DNA of 64,000 nucleotides, taken from SHXO01 sp964523885 (GTDB lineage: Bacteria; Pseudomonadota; Gammaproteobacteria; Burkholderiales; SHXO01). The notes below the pieces were generated by a model. That model searched no databases. It had not been told where the DNA came from and was given only the letters and a program-made list of their open reading frames with translations. Below, in pieces: positions 18,035 to 27,904 of this stretch (position 1 is its first letter; every line of letters starts with the position of its first letter). Position numbers and translations under genes: made by a program. The stretch is taken from assembly GCA_964523885.1 (NCBI GenBank), contig CAZFYX010000045.1, forward strand, positions 1 through 64,000, in the 5' to 3' direction.

Positions 18035-18403
18035 CTACCGAAAGGCGAGGAGCTTGCTTCCTAGAAAGCCGACCGTTACATAGGGCGCTACGCCGAGCGC
18101 TTGTGCGACGTACGGGTTGACCGACAGACCATCGACGAGCCAGATAACGCAACCCAGATTGCATAGGTATGCTGCCGCCAGGACGAGCACGAACTTGGCG
18201 AACGAACTTGGCACATCGCCTTTGTGCCTGAAGGTCCATCTTCTGTTGAGGCTGAAGCTAACTACTACGCCAACGGCATAGCCACATGCGTTGGCTTGGG
18301 TTACATCGAGATCAAAACCATACATGCTCAAGAATATGACTGATAGCCCGACTGTAGTGTTGACAGTGCCGACGGCCAGGTAGCGCAGGAGCTCCAGGTT
18401 CAT
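18035..18403 (-). CDS. gtrA: GtrA-family membrane protein
   Basis: 122 aa with four predicted transmembrane helices (about 5-25, 35-55, 65-88, 95-115) and the family SLNRRWTF motif. GtrA proteins are thought to flip undecaprenyl-phosphate-linked single sugars across the inner membrane. The frame is open upstream to 18529, but MNLELLRYLAVG at 18403 is the natural start. It is divergent from the GT-C-like gene at 18548 and near the GtrB-like gene at 20383; together they look like a side-chain glycosylation module. Confidence 0.85.
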   Translation of the reverse strand: MNLELLRYLAVGTVNTTVGLSVIFLSMYGFDLDVTQANACGYAVGVVVSFSLNRRWTFRHKGDVPSSFAKFVLVLAAAYLCNLGCVIWLVDGLSVNPYVAQALGVAPYVTVGFLGSKLLAFR

Positions 18404-18547
18404 GGCGCCAAATAGTCTGTGCAGAGTCGGTTTCACGGATGTGCGGTGAAAGCGCAGTGCCAAGACGGGATGAACTGAGGCCGGGGCGAGTAGGCGTTGA
18501 CGCCAGCCAGTTCCGCTTTTAAACGGCATGCCAGGGATAGACGAGCT

Positions 18548-20332
18548 ATGGGTGGATTCATCGAGCAGCTACTAAAGCTTCTGGCCGAAGTAACCTCCAT
18601 GGCGACCCTCTTCTGGACGGTATGGCTTCTGGCTGCAGGTGTTCTGGTCGCGGGAGCCGGATACACGCTAAGAGACGTCAGGGCAGTGAGAGCCGGATAC
18701 GGCTGGACAACGCGGCAAGGAGTGGCGCATTGGCATCATGGCACACAGAATTCATGGCTCCTCCCTGCATTGATACTTGGCGGGCTGCTAGCTTGTTACA
18801 TCGGCCTTATTGTGGCCTGGGCGGATTATCCTTTCTTTTGGTATGACAGTGATATTTTCACGAACTACACGTTGAAGGGCAACTACTTTCCAATCCAGAT
18901 CCGCACTCAGGACGGACGCTTCTTCCCGCTGGGACAGCAGGAGTTCAATCTGATTGGCAGGCTCACCAGCAGCGGCCTCGGCTATCACATCTATCCAATT
19001 TTTCAACTGCTCGCGTTTGCGTGCTGTGCACTCATCCTGCTCGATCAGTTGGCCCCGCTCACCCGCGTGGCGATCGTCGGGCTTCTGCTGGCTCTTCCCA
19101 GCGCTTTCATCAGCTTCACGGGCCTCATTTACCCGGAGCGCAATCTGCTCTTTTGGTTGGCGTGCCTGCTGGTCCTGGTAAAGCTGTTCGATCGACATGG
19201 CTCTCGGCAGTTCGGCATCGCCGCTGTTCTGTGCGCTCATGTGATGGCGTACTACAAGGAACCAGCTTCTATTCTGCTCATAGCCTTCGGATTGGGGAGG
19301 ATCGCCATACGCCAGCGATCCGCAGGGGGCGCGATACATTGGAAATCTGTGCTCCAGCGTCACAACTACCTCGATCTATGGTTGATGGCGGTCGGGATGT
19401 TGTTCTTACTCCTTTACATGGTGGGAATGCTGCCCTTCTGGAACGTACGCTATGCGCAGAGCATGGCGCAACCGTTTTCCAGCATTGTTGGTCTCTATGC
19501 ATCTGCAAGCCTGCTGCCCTGGCTCTTGATCGGAACGACCGTTTGGCGCGTGCAGTTGGCGATCCGCAAGGGACTTTCGTTGGATAGCTATTGGGACGCG
19601 CTTGCCATGGGAGCGGTCGCGTATTTTGGTGTGCTGATTGCGCTGCGCATCTACGCGACTTATTTCACTGCTGTTGTCGACTTCGTCGCGATTCTTTACC
19701 TCGGGACCCTCTGCGCGTCAGCTTGGACGAGGCTTGGGGCTAGCCGGCGATCCATTGTCGCGATTCTCGGCGCGCTTGTACTGGTCCAGGCTCTCGCCAT
19801 CTCGGCGCTGCGAGCTTATGAGACATAGAACATCAACGTCGCTAGAGGGAAAGTTACCGAAGTACTGGCCAAGAGTTACGCTTCCGGGGACTTTCGCCCG
19901 AGGAAACTGTTTTTTCCCTTCACGCATGAGTATGGTGCGGGACAGCTGGCCGCGTACATCGCGTATGAAGTGGAGCGGGTCGGTCCCATGGCGGCGGGAA
20001 ACTATGAAGCCAGCGAGCTCGCGATGACTGGCCCCTTCCTGGCGGCAGGAGGGGTGTGCGAGGCGTATTGGAAGAAGGCCCGCTGTGGTTATGCGGACAG
20101 ACCTGCGCCAGGCGACCTTGTGATAGTTTTGCCTGACGATGTCGCCACAATGGATCAGATTCACGCTTACGAGAGAATGGGAACAATACTATATGCGCGT
20201 AAGCCTCTGCCGAGGATGCCGGATTGGGCGGAGAGACTAATGCGGGGCATCACGGTTGCCTCGCCGGCATTTGCAGGAAAGGAGCTGCCGGAGTCCTGGC
20301 TTCATGCCGCTGTTGTGCAAATTGCCGACTGA
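18548..20332 (+). pseudogene. GT-C-type polytopic glycosyltransferase (Gtr-like) interrupted by in-frame TAG
   Basis: One continuous reading frame runs from ATG 18548 (or ATG 18599) to the stop at 20330-20332, broken only by TAG at 19826-19828. The first part (426 aa) has about ten hydrophobic segments and, after the second, an acidic loop WADYPFFWYDSD like the catalytic loop of GT-C enzymes. The second part (167 codons) is soluble in character and continues the same codon pattern without a stop. TAG is one C-to-T change from CAG (Gln). It sits between GtrA- and GtrB-like genes, so it would be the sugar-specific transferase of that module. A truncated but working protein, read-through or a sequencing error are alternatives. 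Confidence 0.75.
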
Positions 20333-20382
20333 TTCTGCGAGGAAGGCGGGATGAGATGGTCGCGCCTCCCCGGCAGTGATGG

Positions 20383-21432
20383 TTATGGAGTGTCCGTGCG
20401 ACACTCAGCGGTACCCTGTCCGGCCCGAGACGGAGTGGATTCCTCAGAGATGATCTGCTCGACGAAGTACCTCGGTCGTCGCTTTGTTTCGAGATACACC
20501 TTGGCGAGGTACTCTCCCAGTATCCCGATACACAGCAACTGTATTCCGCCAAGAAAGTACATAGGCACTACCGTGGATGCCCAACCGGGCACGACACCCG
20601 AACCAGATGCCCAAGTCCAGAGTGCCCACCCAGTTACCGCGAAGCTGCCGAGCGCTATCAGAAGGCCTACTCCAGTAATCGCCCGCAACGGTGCCGCAGA
20701 AAAAGATGTTACGCCCTCCCATGCGAACGCCATCATCTTGCGAAACGGGTACTTAGACTCACCCGCGAACCGTTCAGCACGGTCGTAGTATACGACGCAG
20801 CTTTGAAACCCGAGCTGCGGAATGATTCCTCTCAGGAAGAGGTTGGACTCTTCAAATTCCTTCAGGGCGTTTACCGCGCGCCGTCCCAGAAGTCGGTAAT
20901 CGGCATGGTTGAATACTGTCTCAACTCCGACGAACGCCATGAGTCGATAGAATCCCTCAGCACTGGTGCGCTTGAACCAGGTATCAGTATCCCGGCGGCG
21001 GCGCACACCGTACACGACTTCTGCCCCAGCGTTATGCGCAGCGACCATCTGCTCGATGGCGTCTAGGTCATCTTGGAGGTCGGCGTCTACGGTCACGACA
21101 GCGTCTCCGGCAGCCGAGAATATGCCTGCTAGCAATGCGCTCTGGTGGCCGCAATTCCTGGATAGTTTGACTCCAACTACTGGCATCCCGTTGGCAGCGA
21201 AATCACGGATCAGGTTCCAAGTTTGGTCCCTGCTGCCATCATCGACCAGCACCATCTTGCTGAGTGAATCAAGGACATCACGATCAATGAGCTCTTTGAG
21301 TAAGACCGCCAGCCTAGAGACCGTCTCCGGCAGGACAGCTTCCTCGTTATAACAGGGAACGACGATCGACAGTCGAAGAGGCTTCATCTTTGACGTATCT
21401 CGATCGTAGGCTAGATTTCCAGTTGCGTTCAT
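20383..21432 (-). CDS. gtrB: GtrB/DPM1-like polyprenyl-phosphate glycosyltransferase
   Basis: 349 aa. The GT2 domain shows LRLSIVVPCYNEEAVLPET, VLVDDGSRDQTW, the DAD metal site in VVTVDADLQDDL and NHADYRLLGRRAV; two C-terminal membrane helices follow (about 250-275 and 290-315), as in GtrB and ArnC. It would load a sugar onto undecaprenyl phosphate for transfer across the membrane by GtrA. GGATAG lies just before ATG 21432. Its 3' end faces that of the interrupted GT-C gene. Confidence 0.88.
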   Translation of the reverse strand: MNATGNLAYDRDTSKMKPLRLSIVVPCYNEEAVLPETVSRLAVLLKELIDRDVLDSLSKMVLVDDGSRDQTWNLIRDFAANGMPVVGVKLSRNCGHQSALLAGIFSAAGDAVVTVDADLQDDLDAIEQMVAAHNAGAEVVYGVRRRRDTDTWFKRTSAEGFYRLMAFVGVETVFNHADYRLLGRRAVNALKEFEESNLFLRGIIPQLGFQSCVVYYDRAERFAGESKYPFRKMMAFAWEGVTSFSAAPLRAITGVGLLIALGSFAVTGWALWTWASGSGVVPGWASTVVPMYFLGGIQLLCIGILGEYLAKVYLETKRRPRYFVEQIISEESTPSRAGQGTAECRTDTP

Positions 21433-21529
21433 GGCTATCCGATGCGGGTAGTGTGGCGGCCTTTGCCGGCGTTATCGTGGGAGGGCGGCGCGAGAGACCA
21501 GAACGACACTGAACGCTCGTCAAGCCGTT

Positions 21530-23002
21530 CTACTCCTTTACTGTCGACTCGCCAGTAGCGGTTGATGTGAGCTGGGATTTTGCGGCGGAGTCCAACACGA
21601 CCACGCACTCCGATGTAGTACGGAAGCTGGAGATTCCATTGTTTGGAAAAGGCGCAACTCCGGAGGTGCTATAGGTCCCGTTCGCGGGGTTGTAGAGGCG
21701 TAACCGCAATTGCCGCACTGAGAAGCGCGACATGTCGATCGAGAGCACCCCAGCGCCAGGGACGTAGATCATTGCAAACGCTCCATCCCTCGCGATTGCG
21801 GGATAGATCCGGCTGGCGGCAGTGCCGAGTTCGGAGACGACGAACGGTGAGACTTCCTGTGGCAGTAGTTGCCACCATTCGTATGCGAGAAACAATGTCC
21901 TCACATGCTGCTGCTGGATCGCGCCGACGCTGTTTAGGTGTGACTTCCAGGTGCCGTCAACGTGCCACTCGGTCCATCTCTTGCTGTTGAAGTGCCAAAG
22001 CGGGTTGTTTCCGAAGAACTGGCCGCAGGCGCCGGAGAGGATCGCGCCATAGCTTTGTCTGCGAAGGGTGGCTGGTGCGATATCATGCTCATTCTCGTAG
22101 GCAAACTCGAATCCGAGGAATGGCATCGGTCCTGGGCGCCCATAGGCTTGCGTCGCGAGCCGGTACACGTAGGCGCCGGTCGTTTCGTTGCCATAGATCG
22201 CATTGCAGTTGAATCCAGGCATTCCCTGCCAGTAGGTGTACGCATCGTCTGAGTTCATCACGTCCGACAGTGGATGACAGGTGATAATGTCGCTCGTCCG
22301 CACGGAGCGAATGCCCCTAACGATGTTCCACTGATGATCCAAGATTCCTGCATCGCTGTCTCGGTCTCCCCCTAGGCACCAGATGACGTTGCCACGAGAA
22401 TACCGCCTGGCGAGGAACGCCCCGTATGAGTAGAGGTCGGCGGCGGCGGCAGTCTTTACGGCATCCAGCCAGCCGTCACCAACGGCGCCGAGGTAGGCCG
22501 GATTTACTACGCACGCCATACCTAAAGCATGGGCCATATCGACGATGCGATCGACACGTCTCCAATACTTCTCGACGGGGCGAGAAAAATCAGTCATGGG
22601 ATCAAACGGTGGAGCGCCATCGGCGTTGCGATAGGCGGGGCGTTGGTTGGTGTAGTAGGCCTCCGGAGCGCTGAAGAGGATCGCGTTCACCCCTTTGGCG
22701 TATCGATCGACGAGGTAATGGGCGATATCTTCATCATTCAACTGACCGGCTATCGACCACGCGGTGTCACCGTGGATAAGGAATGGCGAGCCCTGTGCAT
22801 CGACAAAATACCTGCCCTCTGGGGAAATCGATAGCGGAAACCGGACTGTGGGTTGCGCCTCCCTGAACAGCGGCCAGGCGGTCCAGTCCGAACCCGGCGA
22901 ACCTGAGGAGGACTGCCCGCACCCAAATGCCGAGAGCGCCCATGGAGCGAACATCCCTAGCATCAGGCGTCGGCGATAAGGGTTAGGGCTCTGCAGGGAC
23001 AT
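21530..23002 (-). CDS. Secreted DUF4038 / apiosidase-like glycoside hydrolase
   Basis: 490 aa. The N-terminus YRRRLMLGMFAPWALSAFGC looks like an export signal with a twin-arginine-like start and a possible but non-standard lipobox (AFGC). The body has the DUF4038 pattern SPEGRYFVDAQGSPFLIHGD, DTAWSIAGQ, then VIWCLGGDRD and PFLGFEFAYENEHD, i.e. a TIM barrel related to family GH140, with a beta-sandwich C-terminus. It probably trims or turns over the glycan outside the cytoplasm. Substrate cannot be stated. Confidence 0.78.
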   Translation of the reverse strand: MSLQSPNPYRRRLMLGMFAPWALSAFGCGQSSSGSPGSDWTAWPLFREAQPTVRFPLSISPEGRYFVDAQGSPFLIHGDTAWSIAGQLNDEDIAHYLVDRYAKGVNAILFSAPEAYYTNQRPAYRNADGAPPFDPMTDFSRPVEKYWRRVDRIVDMAHALGMACVVNPAYLGAVGDGWLDAVKTAAAADLYSYGAFLARRYSRGNVIWCLGGDRDSDAGILDHQWNIVRGIRSVRTSDIITCHPLSDVMNSDDAYTYWQGMPGFNCNAIYGNETTGAYVYRLATQAYGRPGPMPFLGFEFAYENEHDIAPATLRRQSYGAILSGACGQFFGNNPLWHFNSKRWTEWHVDGTWKSHLNSVGAIQQQHVRTLFLAYEWWQLLPQEVSPFVVSELGTAASRIYPAIARDGAFAMIYVPGAGVLSIDMSRFSVRQLRLRLYNPANGTYSTSGVAPFPNNGISSFRTTSECVVVLDSAAKSQLTSTATGESTVKE

Positions 23003-23148
23003 GAGGACAATGGGTAGGATTCCGTAAGGCGCCGAGACTCAGGTAGGCTGGCCGATGTTAATGTCATTGATCCGGTCGAGGAACCGCAGATCAAAGGACA
23101 TGCACAGCAACGGGTAGAAAGGCAACGGGTGACGATCGCGATTGCATA

Positions 23149-24696
23149 TCATCTCCTATCAAGGGCGCTTCGCACGTCCACTAAAAGGGAGCGAATTTCC
23201 GACCGAGTGGTTCTCTGCGCCCATAAAGACAATCCGTACGCTGCATAGCCGCCGATCGCGCCGATGATGATGGTTGGCAGAACACCGTTTGGGTGAACGA
23301 CGCTGCGTACCGCGAGAAGTACCAGGCACATGACTGCGCCTGCGATGATGGGAGCCCTCACAGCCCGAAAGAAGCCGCCTAGTGTTGCCGGTGTATGCAG
23401 AAAGCTGTAGTACAGCTTGGGTAGCATCATTAGCGCAGTCGCGCCGACGTGAGCCCAGGCGATCCCTGTTGCGCTAACGCTAGCTCCAGCAACAAGCAAT
23501 ATCATCAGGACTGCGCCGTGTAACACTGCCAGTATGAGAAAGCGCTTCGAGAATCCCCGAGTTATCAGAACGACCGCACTGGTCGCGATTGCCGGTCGCA
23601 TCATGGCCAGAATGCCGAAGATGCACACGAAGGGCGCGGCACCGAGCCAGCTACGCCCAAGAAGAAGAAGCGTCACTTCTTCCGAGTACAAAGCCACGTA
23701 AAGCCCAAGAGGGAACGTCGCTGTCGCGACCAGGAATACGATCTTCTCGTAGTACCTCCGGTACCGGATCGGGTCATCATGCAGAGCGCTCAGAGCTGGT
23801 TCAGCCACGCTCATGATTGGCCCGTTAAGCTGGTCGATCGGAGCAACCAGGAGTTGTTGCGCTTGCCGGTATATACCTGCCGAGGACACGCCGAATACTC
23901 GACCGATCAGTATCTTGTCCACATTCGCAATCATGCCGATGAACACGCCGGTTGCACTCAGCTCCGCCCCAAACCGTACCATGCCACGTACTTCAGCATC
24001 GAATCGGGGCGCCCCAGGTAGCCATCTGCACCTAAGCCAGACGCCAGATAGGATCAGCATGCTTCGAGAAACCTCCCTAAGCACGAGCGCCCAGTAGCCA
24101 ATCGCGGTAAGGGCAAGGCCGATCGCTATGGCGGTGCTGACGGCATTCGCCAACAGCCGAATGACTGCAAGTTCTCCTTGGCGTAGCTGACGCGTCATCA
24201 GGGCTTCGTGCTGCACCCCCAAACCACCAAGCAGGAATGCAAGTGACAGCGTCAACGTGATGGGTATCAAACGGCTATCGCCGTAGAAATTCGCTATGAC
24301 GGGGGAGAGTGCAGAAACCGTGAGCATCATAGTGGTGCCCAGCAGCACGTTTACCCAGAACAGGCTAGATACCTGACGGTGAGTAATCTCGGGTCGCTGA
24401 ATTGTCGCAGTCGAAAGGCCCAAGTCTCGGAAGCTATCGAGGAGGCCCGTCACTGCGGCGACCATTGCTACTAATCCAAAGTCCTCCGGCAGGAGTAGCC
24501 GCGAGAGAACCACGATCGAAAGGAAGCGGAGCACCATCTCTAGTGCGCCGCAGCTCGCGACGGTGGCGGCGCCGCGTATCGACCTGGACTTCAGATCGGC
24601 GCGCAGGTTCGCGGTATCGGAGAATTTGGAGAAGCTTTTGCGGGCTGTCACGGAACCTCGAAGGCGGGCGTGCTGGTCTAGAGGGGCGGGTCTCAT
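23149..24696 (-). CDS. Wzx-type oligosaccharide flippase
   Basis: 515 aa polytopic protein with about 12-14 hydrophobic segments, starting from SRSIRGAATVASCGALEMVL and LLLPEDFGLVAMVAAVTGL, typical of the WzxC/MATE-like (Polysacc_synt_3) lipid-linked repeat-unit exporters. It moves the undecaprenyl-linked repeat across the inner membrane for the polymerase at 28916. The first ~35 residues are poorly hydrophobic, so translation may start later than 24696. Minus-strand neighbours are an apiosidase-like enzyme and an Och1-like transferase. Confidence 0.88.
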   Translation of the reverse strand: MRPAPLDQHARLRGSVTARKSFSKFSDTANLRADLKSRSIRGAATVASCGALEMVLRFLSIVVLSRLLLPEDFGLVAMVAAVTGLLDSFRDLGLSTATIQRPEITHRQVSSLFWVNVLLGTTMMLTVSALSPVIANFYGDSRLIPITLTLSLAFLLGGLGVQHEALMTRQLRQGELAVIRLLANAVSTAIAIGLALTAIGYWALVLREVSRSMLILSGVWLRCRWLPGAPRFDAEVRGMVRFGAELSATGVFIGMIANVDKILIGRVFGVSSAGIYRQAQQLLVAPIDQLNGPIMSVAEPALSALHDDPIRYRRYYEKIVFLVATATFPLGLYVALYSEEVTLLLLGRSWLGAAPFVCIFGILAMMRPAIATSAVVLITRGFSKRFLILAVLHGAVLMILLVAGASVSATGIAWAHVGATALMMLPKLYYSFLHTPATLGGFFRAVRAPIIAGAVMCLVLLAVRSVVHPNGVLPTIIIGAIGGYAAYGLSLWAQRTTRSEIRSLLVDVRSALDRR

Positions 24697-24796
24697 CCAA
24701 CAGGTGGGCTAGCCGGGCGCTCCGCAGGTAAAGACGTACTACGCAATGGTAGCCACATGCGACTCGCCGCCCTGTCCAACGCGATGGCTGTCGCGA

Positions 24797-25654
24797 TCAA
24801 GATGCGGATGTTGCGGAGGTGACTGCGACATTTGAGTAAGCCAGCGCCCGCCGCGGCCCTGACTTGCGGCTTTGGTGGAGCAGTCGATTCATCTGCCACA
24901 CCTCCCAGCGTTGGGCCAAGCGCCGTCGGAGGTAACCGGTATCCGAGCGCCAGGAGCCGTTCATGAGATGTATGCCGTACTCACCGAACCGGTTCCATTC
25001 TCGTACGTCACATACATCCTCTGGAAAGAGGATCCTCATGTCTGTGCCGAGGTCTTGATTCTCGGCGAGTGTTCGAGAAAGTAGGCCTGGCCCAGTGGTG
25101 TTGAGAACATAGAACTCCGACCACGAAAGCGGCGGAACGCCCTTCATCATCGGCGTAACCCAAGACGGGTCACGCTGCGATCTCACGCAGTTATCGATGG
25201 CCAATCTGAGGAATGGATCCCCTTGTCGCGCCCCAAACGCGTAGTTCCCGATCTGCCAGTCCATCGAATGTTGATCACGAAGATAGCGACTGAACGTGAG
25301 GCCTTCGCACGGAAAGACGCTGCATAATCCGAGAAGTGGGGATAGATCGGTTGCAAGAAAGACATCCAGATCGAAATAGAACCCGCCGTAGTGGTAGACG
25401 GCCAGATAGCGAAAGAAGTCGTACTTCTGAATCTTGAATCTGAAGGAATCGAATACAGAGCGGTACTCAGGGAATTCTTTGTCGATGAACACTTCAACCG
25501 CCTTGTCATCGAAGAAGAGGTAGTCGAAGTCTGGATGCAGAAGCTTAAGATTGCATGCGGCTGCTCGATCCTTCAGGGGAAGGTTGGCACTCTTGGCCGT
25601 CTGGATGATGCGTTTTGGAATGCTCTGGGTCATGTGCACACCGTCAAAGGGCAT
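24797..25654 (-). CDS. Och1/GT32-like DXD glycosyltransferase
   Basis: 285 aa. IPKRIIQTAK, then KIQKYDFFRYLAVYHYGGFY followed at once by the DXD site FDLDV, is the hallmark of the Gly_transf_sug (Och1-like) family. The enzyme uses a nucleotide sugar with a divalent metal on the cytoplasmic side. Start is uncertain: ATG 25654 or ATG 25633 (TQSIPKR); neither has a good ribosome site. The Ser/Arg-rich tail after ~260 looks disordered. Confidence 0.85.
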   Translation of the reverse strand: MPFDGVHMTQSIPKRIIQTAKSANLPLKDRAAACNLKLLHPDFDYLFFDDKAVEVFIDKEFPEYRSVFDSFRFKIQKYDFFRYLAVYHYGGFYFDLDVFLATDLSPLLGLCSVFPCEGLTFSRYLRDQHSMDWQIGNYAFGARQGDPFLRLAIDNCVRSQRDPSWVTPMMKGVPPLSWSEFYVLNTTGPGLLSRTLAENQDLGTDMRILFPEDVCDVREWNRFGEYGIHLMNGSWRSDTGYLRRRLAQRWEVWQMNRLLHQSRKSGPRRALAYSNVAVTSATSAS

Positions 25655-25714
25655 TGTTCTGAATGCAATAACGTAGGAGGTGGGGGGCCGGGCGCCTGGC
25701 GTGCCGTCGTTGGG

Positions 25715-26818
25715 TCATCGTCTCGTCATCCAACCCGAAATCAGTGACCTCGCGGTGCGCCCTCTGTCACGGGCGATCGCCACTGAGGCCGCCAGCGTTC
25801 TGCTGCCCGGGCGATCGCAAGCGACCATCGGCTTGGCATAGAGTATGTCCTCACCCGAAATGCCCTTCTTGAAGTGGTATACGCCCGGGTTGGACTCAGG
25901 GTTCACTCCCCCCAGATCGTAGCTCGACGCACCTCGCTCCTGCAGCCATTGGATCATTCTCCACTGGAGAAGATACGCAGCCTTGCACTGCATGCCCTTC
26001 TCGTTCGTGGCTCCGAGCAGATAAACACCGGTGCAGCCAATGGCGCTTGCAATCGTGGCTGCCACAGGTTCGTCCTGATTCAAGCAAATGAACACCCGCA
26101 TTCTATGATTTGCCGAAAGGCGCTCCTGCAGATGACGGAAATGAGAAACATCGGAGGAGCCAAAGCGCTTGCGCGCGAGCATCTGCTCGTACAACGTAAA
26201 GAACACCGCGAAGCCAGCCACGCCATCATCTTCCGTGACGGTCAGGCCGTTCTTTTCGGCGCGGTTTAGCTGGTTCCGCCATTTCTGATCCAGGCGCTTT
26301 CGTATGATCTCAAGAGGAGGGGTCAGGTCAACCAACATAGTCCGATAGGACTCTCCGGCACGGAACTCCTCTTCCGTGAACTTGCCGTGCGCATGTCTGA
26401 AAGCGGCCGCCTGCGCGGAGTCGAGCCGTGCATGAGGCATCACTCGCAGGAGTAATCCTTGCTCTTGCACGTACTCCCGATGAAGCGCCGCCATGGTCGC
26501 CTCGACCACCTCGAGGTCCAGCTTCGATCCTTTGCGCTCGCAAACTGGCCCCCATCGGAGTTGCGCCATGCCGAGCCGCAGCGGAAGGGGGCGAAGCACG
26601 AGAACTTGGGCCATCGCCACTGGCTCGCCTCGCCGTCGCAGCACCAGGCGGCTCACGCGGCTGTCCCCCCAACGCACGGCGCCGTAGGCCCATGTTTGGT
26701 AAAGGCTTGCATCGTCGAACTGGTCAAGGAGCGCGGACCACTCGCTCTCTGAGGTCCGATCCACTTGTACGCTGTAATCGTGCATTTCGATGCTCTTCAT
26801 ACCGGGGGTGTCCGACAT
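25715..26818 (-). CDS. FemAB-like GNAT aminoacyl/acyl transferase
   Basis: 367 aa from ATG 26818, chosen because GGAGGT lies 10 bases upstream. Two GNAT folds as in FemAB: SLYQTWAYGAVRWGDSR in the first; KRLDQKWRNQLNRAEKNGL, then LLGATNEKGMQCKAAYLLQW and YDLGGVNPESNPGVYHFKKG in the second. FemAB proteins transfer an amino acid from aminoacyl-tRNA to peptidoglycan; relatives in exosortase/EPS loci have unknown targets and may decorate a glycan. A second, more diverged GNAT-type gene follows upstream at 26878. Confidence 0.83.
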   Translation of the reverse strand: MSDTPGMKSIEMHDYSVQVDRTSESEWSALLDQFDDASLYQTWAYGAVRWGDSRVSRLVLRRRGEPVAMAQVLVLRPLPLRLGMAQLRWGPVCERKGSKLDLEVVEATMAALHREYVQEQGLLLRVMPHARLDSAQAAAFRHAHGKFTEEEFRAGESYRTMLVDLTPPLEIIRKRLDQKWRNQLNRAEKNGLTVTEDDGVAGFAVFFTLYEQMLARKRFGSSDVSHFRHLQERLSANHRMRVFICLNQDEPVAATIASAIGCTGVYLLGATNEKGMQCKAAYLLQWRMIQWLQERGASSYDLGGVNPESNPGVYHFKKGISGEDILYAKPMVACDRPGSRTLAASVAIARDRGRTARSLISGWMTRR

Positions 26819-26877
26819 CGACTCGTGACCTCCGAAATGGCATGTTGAGTTAGGGCGCGCAGGCCGTGCTGGAGTCA

Positions 26878-27819
26878 TCAAGAGGGAGCGATGCCGCGCT
26901 CGTGCCAACGCTGACGGAGGTTGCGTAACGGCGCGCCGATCCATTCGGGGATGCGATCCTTGGCGTTCCGATGCAATCCCAGTCGTAGAGCGAGCCGGCC
27001 CTTGGCGGTCAGCGGCACGTAGTATCTCGGCACATTCAAGCGGCCGAATCCGTTGCTCTGCTTGAAGCGTGTCAAGGAGTCTCCGGTCTTATTGCCATAA
27101 TCAAACTTCTCATACAAAAGAAACTCGATTCCCCGCATGCAGCACTGGCGAACAGCTTCAGCCATGAGCGCGTTATTAGTCCGATGGTCACGATAGGCTA
27201 GCTTTGACAGGATCTGCATAACAGCAGCCGTGCGTCGGTCGAATACCACCTTCAGATAGCCGACCATCTCGTCCTGGTGGTATGCGGCCAAGAACAAGCT
27301 TCGCTCGGCGTAGGTGCCGTTCTCGCGTCTCACCGCATCGAGCTCCTTTCCGTAGTGCCAAAACCTTCTCCCCGCCCGTATGGGGGACTCGTTGTAGATC
27401 GAACTAACACCCCGGACGTAATCGTCATCGTAGGTGCATGCGCGGACGGTGATACCTCGCTTCTCACTAGCCTTGACGTTGCGCTTGGTTGTCGATGGAA
27501 CCTGCTCCTTCAACCATCGATCATATGTGGTCAAAGGCAGGACCGCGTAATTCTCGGTTTCCCAGTGGTAGGGGTAGACGGGGACGGCATCGGGTACCCG
27601 CTGGGCGAACGTGAATAGGTCGGGACGCTGCTCGGAGGCCAGAAGCTCCGAGATCAGGTTCACATAAGGCGGCAACACAGAGCGTTCGAGCCAGTACTCG
27701 TCGAAGATCTCTCCGATTTTCAGGAGGCGGCCTTGGGAGATGATGTTGACTCCGAGTAACTCGATTGCGGGAAGCGCTGCCGTCTTCCCGCGTTGGCTTA
27801 ACTGAATAGTGGTGGACAT
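26878..27819 (-). CDS. GNAT-fold acetyl/acyltransferase
   Basis: 313 aa. The central region has NVKASEKRGITVRACTYDDD, then FLAAYHQDEMVGYLKVVFD and YRDHRTNNALMAEAVRQCC, which read as the central strands and cofactor helix of a GNAT fold. N-terminal ~100 residues are not recognised. The FemAB-like gene lies 59 bases downstream; both are probably in one transcript and may modify the same substrate. Start ATG 27819 is tentative. Confidence 0.65.
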   Translation of the reverse strand: MSTTIQLSQRGKTAALPAIELLGVNIISQGRLLKIGEIFDEYWLERSVLPPYVNLISELLASEQRPDLFTFAQRVPDAVPVYPYHWETENYAVLPLTTYDRWLKEQVPSTTKRNVKASEKRGITVRACTYDDDYVRGVSSIYNESPIRAGRRFWHYGKELDAVRRENGTYAERSLFLAAYHQDEMVGYLKVVFDRRTAAVMQILSKLAYRDHRTNNALMAEAVRQCCMRGIEFLLYEKFDYGNKTGDSLTRFKQSNGFGRLNVPRYYVPLTAKGRLALRLGLHRNAKDRIPEWIGAPLRNLRQRWHERGIAPS

Positions 27820-27904
27820 GGGTTGCTGCGACGGGAGTCGTTTGATGAATGGGATTCGTAGGCAACGTGGAGATCTGGCATATCAACCGGGTTCAACGAA
27901 TTCA

